DNA of 64,000 nucleotides from Alistipes sp. ZOR0009 (GTDB lineage: Bacteria > Bacteroidota > Bacteroidia > Bacteroidales > ZOR0009). Position numbers and translations under genes: made by a program. Below are positions 58,535-64,000 of the stretch, in pieces. The stretch's first letter is position 1; every line of letters starts with the position of its first letter. The stretch is taken from the NCBI RefSeq assembly GCF_000798815.1, contig NZ_JTLD01000033.1, positions 142,186 to 206,185 of the forward strand, in the 5' to 3' direction. Under the pieces are notes generated by a model, which had not been told where the DNA came from, did not search any database, and saw only the letters and a list, made by a program, of their open reading frames with translations.

Positions 58535-60988
58535 ATGAAGTATCTTATTGTAGGAGGCGTTGCTGGAGGAGCAACTACGGCAGCTCGATTGCGTCGAATG
58601 GACGAAGATAGCCAGATTGTAATGTTTGAACGCGGGGAGCATGTTTCCTATGCGAACTGCGGTTTACCATACTATATTGGAGGAACAATAGAGGAGCGTG
58701 ATGCGCTTTTTTTGCAAACACCACAGTCGTTTGGAGCCCGCTTTAACGTAGATGTGCGGGTGAATTCGGAGGTGGTTGCCGTTAATCGTGCCGCTAGCAG
58801 CATAACCGTGAAGAATTTATTAACAGGCGAAAGCTACGAAGAATCGTATGATAAGTTAGTTCTTTCTCCAGGGGCCGAGCCTGTTCGTCCTCCTTTGACT
58901 GGGATTGATAGCGAAGGGATATTTACTTTGCGCAATGTGGCTGATACAGATAGGATAAAGAACTATATTGTTGCTAATCAGATTAAGCGTGCGGTTGTTG
59001 TTGGTGCTGGTTTTATTGGGCTGGAGATGGCTGAAAACCTTCATCAGTTGGGGGTGCTCGTTTCTATTGTAGAGATGTCGGAGCAGGTGATGACTCCGCT
59101 AGATTACTCAATGGCTTCGATTGTTCATCAGCATCTAAAAACAAAGAATGTTGAGTTTTATTTGAAGGAAGCGGTTACCGCATTTCGTAAACAGGATAGC
59201 GTGCTGAAAGTCTCATTACGTAGCGGTCGAGAGCTGTCGGCTGATATGGTTATCCTCTCTATAGGCGTACGTCCCGAAAACAAGCTGGCGAAAGATGCTG
59301 GTTTGGAGATAGGGGTAACTGGAGGTATAAAGGTTAACGAGCATCTTCAAACGACCGACCCAAAGATCTATGCAGTAGGAGATGCTATCGAGTACATAAA
59401 TCCTATAACTCAAAAGCCCACAATAACCTATCTTGCTGGTCCTGCTAACAGGCAGGGGCGTATTTGTGCTGATAACATCGTTTTTGGAAATAAAATAAAG
59501 TACAAAGGATCAATTTCTACGGCAATTGCTAAGGTTTTTGATATTACAGTGGGCTCTACAGGTGTTGCCGGAAAAACGTTGAAGAAGGAAGGAATTCCCT
59601 ATCTTGAATCAACAACCCATTCTGCATCTCATGCTGGTTACTATCCAGGGGCTATTCCGATGTCGATAAAGATTATGTTTGCACCCGAAACTGGGAAACT
59701 TTACGGTGCGCAAGTGGTAGGCTATGAAGGTACAGATAAGCGCTTGGATATGCTCGCTACTATTATTAAAAATAATGGTACCATTTACGATTTAATAGAT
59801 ATAGAACATGCCTATGCGCCGCCCTATTCTTCTGCCAAAGATCCTGTAAATATTGCTGGCTATGTAGCCGAGAATATTTTAAATGGAAAAATGGCTCCTA
59901 TTTACTGGCGTAGGTTGGTGGAGGATACAGCCAAGGAATACTTTCTTTTAGATGTAAGAACCCGAGAGGAGAGCGAGCTAGGAACTATTCCTGGCGCTGT
60001 AAATATTCCGTTAGATGAACTTCGCCAGCATTTGGATGAACTTCCTAGAGATAAGGAAATAGCCGTTTTTTGTGCGGTTGGTTTGCGAGGACATGTCGCT
60101 ACTCGCATTTTGATGCAGAGCGGATTTCAGCAAGTTTTCAACTTGTCCGGCGGCTATAAAACTTATCAAACAGCGGTTCAGAAGCAAGGTAATGAGGATA
60201 TCTATGCTAACCTAACAGTAGCAAAGGATGATCAAATTTATCAAACAACTCCTAAAATAAAGGTGGGAACGTATAAGGTAAATGCTTGTGGATTGCAATG
60301 TCCTGGCCCTATTATGAAGTTGAAGAAGTCGTTTGATGAGGCTCAGGTAGGGGATACTATTGAGATAACATCTACCGATCCTGGCTTTGCACGTGATGTT
60401 CAAAGTTGGTGCAATAGTACGGGTAATAAGCTGATATCATTGACTACAGATAAAGGTGTGATAACCGCAATGGCAGAAAAAATTGGCCAGAAGGAAGTCT
60501 TTTCGACGGCTGGAGGCTCAATGAATAAGACGCTAATTGTGTTTAGCGATGACCTAGATAGGGCATTGGCGTCTTTTGTTCTTGCCAACGGAGCTGCTGC
60601 TACAGGGCATAAGGTTACCATGTTTTTCACGTTTTGGGGGTTGAATGTCATCAAAAAGGAACATAAGCCAAAGGTGAAAAAAGATCTTATGGGAAGAATG
60701 TTTGGCTGGATGATGCCATCAGACAGTATGAAGTTGAAACTGTCTAAGATGCACATGCTGGGTATGGGAACAATGATGATGCGCAACGAGATGAAGCGCA
60801 AAAGTATCGACTCTTTGGAAAGTTTGATTCAACAAGCCGTAGATAATGGGGTTGAATTTATTGCATGCCAAATGTCAATGGATGTTATGGGCGTAAAGCA
60901 CGAAGAGCTGCTTGACAACGTTTCGGTGGGAGGCGTTGCCACCTATATGGAGCGAGCTGAAAATGCAGGGGTAAATCTTTTTATTTAA
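58535..60988 (+). CDS. CoA-disulfide/persulfide reductase fused to rhodanese, TusA and DsrE-like domains
   Basis: An 817-residue four-domain protein. (1) About 1-445: FAD/NAD pyridine-nucleotide reductase of the CoADR/NADH-oxidase type; GGVAGGATTAARLRR binds FAD, and SYANCGLPYYIGG holds the redox-active Cys42; GDAIEY binds the FAD tail. (2) About 450-545: rhodanese domain with FLLDVRTREESELG and Cys513 in FCAVGLRG. (3) About 580-645: TusA-like domain with CGLQCPGP (Cys585, Cys589). (4) About 655-817: DsrE-like domain (LIVFSDDLDRALASFVLANGAAATGHKVTMFFTFWGL). Such fusions move persulfide sulfur and recycle CoA-SH or CoA persulfide in anaerobes. It follows the MarR gene by 16 bases. Confidence 0.92.
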   Translation: MKYLIVGGVAGGATTAARLRRMDEDSQIVMFERGEHVSYANCGLPYYIGGTIEERDALFLQTPQSFGARFNVDVRVNSEVVAVNRAASSITVKNLLTGESYEESYDKLVLSPGAEPVRPPLTGIDSEGIFTLRNVADTDRIKNYIVANQIKRAVVVGAGFIGLEMAENLHQLGVLVSIVEMSEQVMTPLDYSMASIVHQHLKTKNVEFYLKEAVTAFRKQDSVLKVSLRSGRELSADMVILSIGVRPENKLAKDAGLEIGVTGGIKVNEHLQTTDPKIYAVGDAIEYINPITQKPTITYLAGPANRQGRICADNIVFGNKIKYKGSISTAIAKVFDITVGSTGVAGKTLKKEGIPYLESTTHSASHAGYYPGAIPMSIKIMFAPETGKLYGAQVVGYEGTDKRLDMLATIIKNNGTIYDLIDIEHAYAPPYSSAKDPVNIAGYVAENILNGKMAPIYWRRLVEDTAKEYFLLDVRTREESELGTIPGAVNIPLDELRQHLDELPRDKEIAVFCAVGLRGHVATRILMQSGFQQVFNLSGGYKTYQTAVQKQGNEDIYANLTVAKDDQIYQTTPKIKVGTYKVNACGLQCPGPIMKLKKSFDEAQVGDTIEITSTDPGFARDVQSWCNSTGNKLISLTTDKGVITAMAEKIGQKEVFSTAGGSMNKTLIVFSDDLDRALASFVLANGAAATGHKVTMFFTFWGLNVIKKEHKPKVKKDLMGRMFGWMMPSDSMKLKLSKMHMLGMGTMMMRNEMKRKSIDSLESLIQQAVDNGVEFIACQMSMDVMGVKHEELLDNVSVGGVATYMERAENAGVNLFI

Positions 60989-61011
60989 CTAGTCGTTAAG
61001 GCTAATGATAT

Positions 61012-61046
61012 AAAAGCGAAGGAGGTTGAAACCTCCTTCGCTTTTT
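61012..61046. terminator. Bidirectional terminator between CoADR fusion and phoH
   Basis: AAAAGCGAAGGAGGT and ACCTCCTTCGCTTTT form a perfect 15-bp stem around TGAA, with T runs, between convergent genes. Confidence 0.88.
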
Positions 61047-61049
61047 GTT

Positions 61050-62390
61050 TTATAGTAAGTTGCTTGCTAGTTCTGCAAGTAAGCTGCGCTCCCCTTTCAC
61101 CAGATTAACGTGAGCAAAAATCTCTTGTCCGAGCATTTTGTCGCTAAGGTAGGTTAACCCATTTGACTTGATGTCGAGATAAGGTGAGTCTATTTGGAAT
61201 ATATCACCTGTAAAAACCAGCTTAGTACCTTCGCCTGCTCGGGTGATTATGGTTTTGATTTCGTGGGGTGTTAAGTTTTGAGCTTCGTCAATAATAAAGA
61301 AAACGTTGGTAAGGCTACGTCCTCTAATGTACGCTAAAGGCGTAATAACCAACTTTTCGGATTTCGAGATCTCTTCGATTCGAACGTATTCGCGGTTGGT
61401 TGATTTATATCGAGTTTTTATGAAGTTGATGTTGTCGTAAAGCGGCTGCATGTACGGCGCAATTTTTGATTCAACATCACCTGGAAGATATCCCAGATCT
61501 TTATTTGATAGCGGGACAACCGGACGCGCAATCAGTATCTGATCGTAAATTTTTTCCTGTTCTAAAGCCGCAGCTAGGGCTAGCAGCGTTTTTCCTGTTC
61601 CAGCCTTTCCGGTTAGAGCTACGAGCTGAACGTCTGTTCTTAGTAGTGCATCAAGCGAAAAAGCTTGTTCTGAATTTCTTGGTTCAATTCCGTAGGCACG
61701 ATGCTTTTCAACCCTTTTGAAGTTGCCTGACGGTTTGTCGTAGTAGGCGAGTGCGGATTTTGAGTTTCCTCTTAAAATGACATATTCGTTATGGTGGAAG
61801 GTTTGCTTGAGTTTCGTTGCGGGAAGTTCGTTGTTTTTATAGAAGAGTTCGAGCATTTCGTCGGCAAGCGGCACCTCCTCAATTTCCTTCTTAAGGATAT
61901 CAATGTCGGCAACTTTGTCGGTAAGGTAATCTTGGGCTGGAAGTCCAAAGGCTTTAGCCTTAAGGCGAAGGTTGATATCCTTGGAGACAAGGATTACAGG
62001 TCGGTCTGGATTCTGATCCTTCACGTAAAGAGCAATGCTAAGAATCCTGTTGTCGGCGGTATCTTCGAAGAAGGAGTCGCTAACCTTGTCGGATGCTTTG
62101 TGCCCAAGTTCGACCCGGAGTTTTCCTAGGTTTTTCCCAAGAGGAATGCCTCCGTTAAAGAGGTTGTCGCCAGCTACCTTGTCCAGCTCTCGGGTAAATT
62201 CTCGGGCGTTATAGTTGACCTCGTCATTGCCTTTCTTAAACTTGTCGAGCTCTTCGAAAACCACGATAGGGATAACAATGTCGTTATCCTGAAAGTTGCG
62301 AAGGCAGCTGTGGTCGTGTAGGATAACGTTGGTGTCCAAAACGAATATCTTGGATACACCTTTTGAGGACTTCGTTTTACTCATAATCAA
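61050..62390 (-). CDS. PIN-PhoH family ATPase
   Basis: A 446-residue protein joining a PIN nuclease domain (about 12-170; IFVLDTNVILHD, VVFEELDKFKKGNDEV, DNRILSIALYVKDQ, acidic metal residues visible) and a PhoH ATPase domain (about 230-440; Walker A ALTGKAGTGKTLLALAAA, QILIARPVVPLSNKDLGYLPGD, Walker B FFIIDEAQNLTPHEIKTIITRAGEGTKLVFTGD). PhoH2-type PIN-ATPases unwind and cut RNA in other bacteria. An alternative start at 62384 trims two residues. Single gene, divergent from folC. Confidence 0.92.
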   Translation of the reverse strand: MIMSKTKSSKGVSKIFVLDTNVILHDHSCLRNFQDNDIVIPIVVFEELDKFKKGNDEVNYNAREFTRELDKVAGDNLFNGGIPLGKNLGKLRVELGHKASDKVSDSFFEDTADNRILSIALYVKDQNPDRPVILVSKDINLRLKAKAFGLPAQDYLTDKVADIDILKKEIEEVPLADEMLELFYKNNELPATKLKQTFHHNEYVILRGNSKSALAYYDKPSGNFKRVEKHRAYGIEPRNSEQAFSLDALLRTDVQLVALTGKAGTGKTLLALAAALEQEKIYDQILIARPVVPLSNKDLGYLPGDVESKIAPYMQPLYDNINFIKTRYKSTNREYVRIEEISKSEKLVITPLAYIRGRSLTNVFFIIDEAQNLTPHEIKTIITRAGEGTKLVFTGDIFQIDSPYLDIKSNGLTYLSDKMLGQEIFAHVNLVKGERSLLAELASNLL

Positions 62391-62514
62391 CTAGATTTAT
62401 GTGTCGTTATCACTAACAATATAGTCAATTTAACGCACATTTATGTAAATATTAAGTCCATTTTAAAGACAAATGTTCCCCTTTTATAGCTAAAATTGCA
62501 GCAAATTTATCAAC

Positions 62515-63807
62515 ATGACCTATCAGGAGACGCTCGATTATATGTTTAGCCAGCTTCCTATGTTTCATAGGATTGGTAAAAGTGCCTACAAGGCTAATTT
62601 AGACAACACCTTAGCACTTGATGAGTTTTTTGGACATCCGCACAGGCAGTTTAAGTCAATACATGTGGCAGGAACCAATGGTAAGGGGTCAACATCTCAC
62701 ATGCTGGCTTCAATACTGCAAGATGCCGGTTTGAAGGTGGGCTTATATACATCTCCGCATTTGCGCGACTTCCGTGAACGCATCAAGGTGAATGGAGTTG
62801 AGGTTTCGGAACGGTACGTGGTTGACTTTGTTGAGGCGCATAAGCATCTATTTGAAACCGTTCAGCCATCTTTTTTTGAAATGACGGTGGCTTTAGCGTT
62901 CAAGTATTTTGCAGAGGAGATGGTTGATATTGCTGTTGTTGAGGTTGGAATGGGTGGCCGCCTTGATTCTACCAATATTATTTCGCCATTGGTAAGCGTA
63001 ATCACCAATATTGGGTTTGATCATACCGAATTTTTAGGGGATACGTTGGCTAAAATTGCGGGCGAAAAGGGCGGTATTATAAAAGATGGGATTCCTGTCG
63101 TTGTAGGGGAAACTCACGTAGAAACATCTCCTGTATTTGAGGAAATAGCGAAAGGTCGTAATGCTAAGCTAGTTTTTGCAGATCAAAAATATGTGGTGAC
63201 AGAAACATTTTTGCAGGAAGATGGCATCCAGGTGTTTTCGGTTGAGGATTGCAACGGTGTATCGGCATATCGTAACTTGGAGGTTGATTTGCAGGGGAGC
63301 TACCAGCAAAAAAATATTCTTACCGTACTTGCTGCAGTTGATGAGCTGAAACCATACTTTCCTGAGCTCTCAGAAGCAACCATAAGGAAAGGGTTGAGGC
63401 ATGCTTCAAAGCAAACAGGTTTGCGAGGGCGTTGGTATCAGCTGTCCTCTAATCCGTTGACTATTTGTGATACCGGGCACAATGTAGATGGCATCACCTT
63501 TATTGTTGATCAAATAGCAAAAACACCCTACGAGAAGCTATTTTGGGTTTTCGGAATGGTTAGCGATAAGGATATTAGTAAGGTAATTACGCTGCTTCCT
63601 AAAGATGCTTACTATATTTTTACGCAGGCAAGTATTCCTCGTGCAATGGATGCTGAATTGCTTGCAGAGAAATGTAATGCTGTTGGCTTCAAGGGTGAGG
63701 TTGAAAAAAATGTTCAAAAGGCTCTTTTGCGCGCAAAAAAAATGGCTTCGAATAACGATTTGATATTCATTGGAGGTAGCACGTTTGTTGTGGCAGAAGT
63801 GGTTTAG
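62515..63807 (+). CDS. folC: Dihydrofolate synthase / folylpolyglutamate synthase
   Basis: Adds glutamate to dihydropteroate and then to folates in the cytoplasm. The 430-residue protein has the Mur-ligase fold: SIHVAGTNGKGSTSHMLASIL near 48-68 (ATP site), YTSPHLRDFRERIKVNG, FFEMTVALAFKYFAEE, VVEVGMGGRLDSTNII near 140-155, ITNIGFDHTEFLGDTLAKIAGEKGGIIK near 165-192, and a C-terminal DTGHNVDG near 320 that coordinates the substrate. The ATG at 62515 gives the standard start MTYQETLDYMFSQLPMF. A tRNA-Val follows at the window end on the same strand. Confidence 0.95.
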   Translation: MTYQETLDYMFSQLPMFHRIGKSAYKANLDNTLALDEFFGHPHRQFKSIHVAGTNGKGSTSHMLASILQDAGLKVGLYTSPHLRDFRERIKVNGVEVSERYVVDFVEAHKHLFETVQPSFFEMTVALAFKYFAEEMVDIAVVEVGMGGRLDSTNIISPLVSVITNIGFDHTEFLGDTLAKIAGEKGGIIKDGIPVVVGETHVETSPVFEEIAKGRNAKLVFADQKYVVTETFLQEDGIQVFSVEDCNGVSAYRNLEVDLQGSYQQKNILTVLAAVDELKPYFPELSEATIRKGLRHASKQTGLRGRWYQLSSNPLTICDTGHNVDGITFIVDQIAKTPYEKLFWVFGMVSDKDISKVITLLPKDAYYIFTQASIPRAMDAELLAEKCNAVGFKGEVEKNVQKALLRAKKMASNNDLIFIGGSTFVVAEVV

Positions 63808-63845
63808 GAAAACGCAACGAGAGACGAATTTTTTTCGAGCGCCTC

Positions 63846-63875
63846 TTGCAGTTTTAAAAATTTGCCTTACCTTTG
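63846..63875 (+). promoter_or_regulatory. tRNA-Val promoter (TTG-N19-TACCTTTG)
   Basis: TTG at 63846-63848 and TACCTTTG at 63868-63875 are 19 bases apart, a full Bacteroidota promoter 53 bases before the tRNA, which is expected for a stable-RNA gene. Confidence 0.7.
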
Positions 63876-63928
63876 CATCGCTTTTGAAAACAAACGCAAC
63901 GTTCTTTTGAGGTCGAATTTTTTGAAAA

Positions 63929-64000
63929 GGGAGCATAGCTCAGCTGGTTCAGAGCATCTGCCTTACAAGCAGAGGGTCACAGGTTCGAATCCTGTTGCTC
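63929..64000 (+). tRNA. tRNA-Val (anticodon TAC), truncated at window end
   Basis: Acceptor GGGAGCA, D-arm GCTCAGCTGGTTCAGAGC, anticodon stem TCTGC/GCAGA with loop CTTACAA (anticodon TAC), T-arm ACAGGTTCGAATCCTGT. The 3' strand of the acceptor is cut after TGCTC, so about three bases lie beyond the window. More tRNA genes may follow. Confidence 0.93.

Overview
The window looks like chromosome from a member of the Bacteroidota, probably a Bacteroidales or Marinilabiliales-type organism. The main signs are: promoters of the form TTTG-N19-TAnnTTTG in front of several genes; type IX secretion or gliding proteins (two PorV-like barrels and GldJ); a BlaI/BlaR1-TonB regulatory pair; many Sec-exported lipoproteins and beta-barrel proteins; and phylum-typical pairs such as LemA-TPM-TPM and duplicated M23 peptidases. 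No phage, plasmid, CRISPR array or intact insertion sequence was seen. Most of the window is ordinary core genome in short operons separated by strong hairpin terminators.

Layout. 0-8.5 kb: the end of rpsO, pnp, a highly expressed TPR lipoprotein, a SpoU methyltransferase, an unpaired sucC, an unpaired arginine deiminase and a membrane-anchored HTH protein. 8.6-8.9 kb: a tRNA-Pro, tRNA-Pro, tRNA-Ser cluster. 9-16 kb: clpS with a large TPR/PD40/SPOR protein, then bcp-recA and an ABC-F ATPase. 16-25 kb: an XRE regulator with a candidate operator, envelope proteins, exported MsrB, a TPR protein and the BlaR1-TonB/BlaI operon. 24.6-26 kb is a 1.4-kb non-coding stretch containing nine 42-bp tandem repeats. 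26-39 kb: alpha-L-fucosidase, a DMT transporter with an SDR, alaS, tandem M23 peptidases with a MerR regulator, a 21-bp repeat array, Nif3 with a zinc-ribbon protein, and an MFS transporter.

38-47 kb: the TPM-TPM-LemA operon, two tandem PorV-like genes, thioredoxin-ispF, then gldJ, murF and ppa. 47-56 kb: a lipid A acyltransferase/glycosyltransferase/IMPase operon, mtaB, and a polyphosphate operon (sixA, ppk1, ppx, DUF2721). 56-61 kb is the most unusual part. It holds a DUF134, NifX-like, NifX-like, metallo-beta-lactamase-fold operon with a palindrome next to its promoter. A MarR-regulated four-domain persulfide/CoA-disulfide reductase follows, also with a promoter and palindrome. Together they suggest a redox, sulfur or metal-cofactor module. 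The window ends with PhoH, folC and a truncated tRNA-Val.

Three non-coding tandem arrays (41, 42 and 21 bp periods, each resolving into about 21-bp sub-units) may be one repeat family. With the candidate operators, they are the main features not explained by gene annotation. All functions are inferred from the sequence and from remembered family features; no database search was run.
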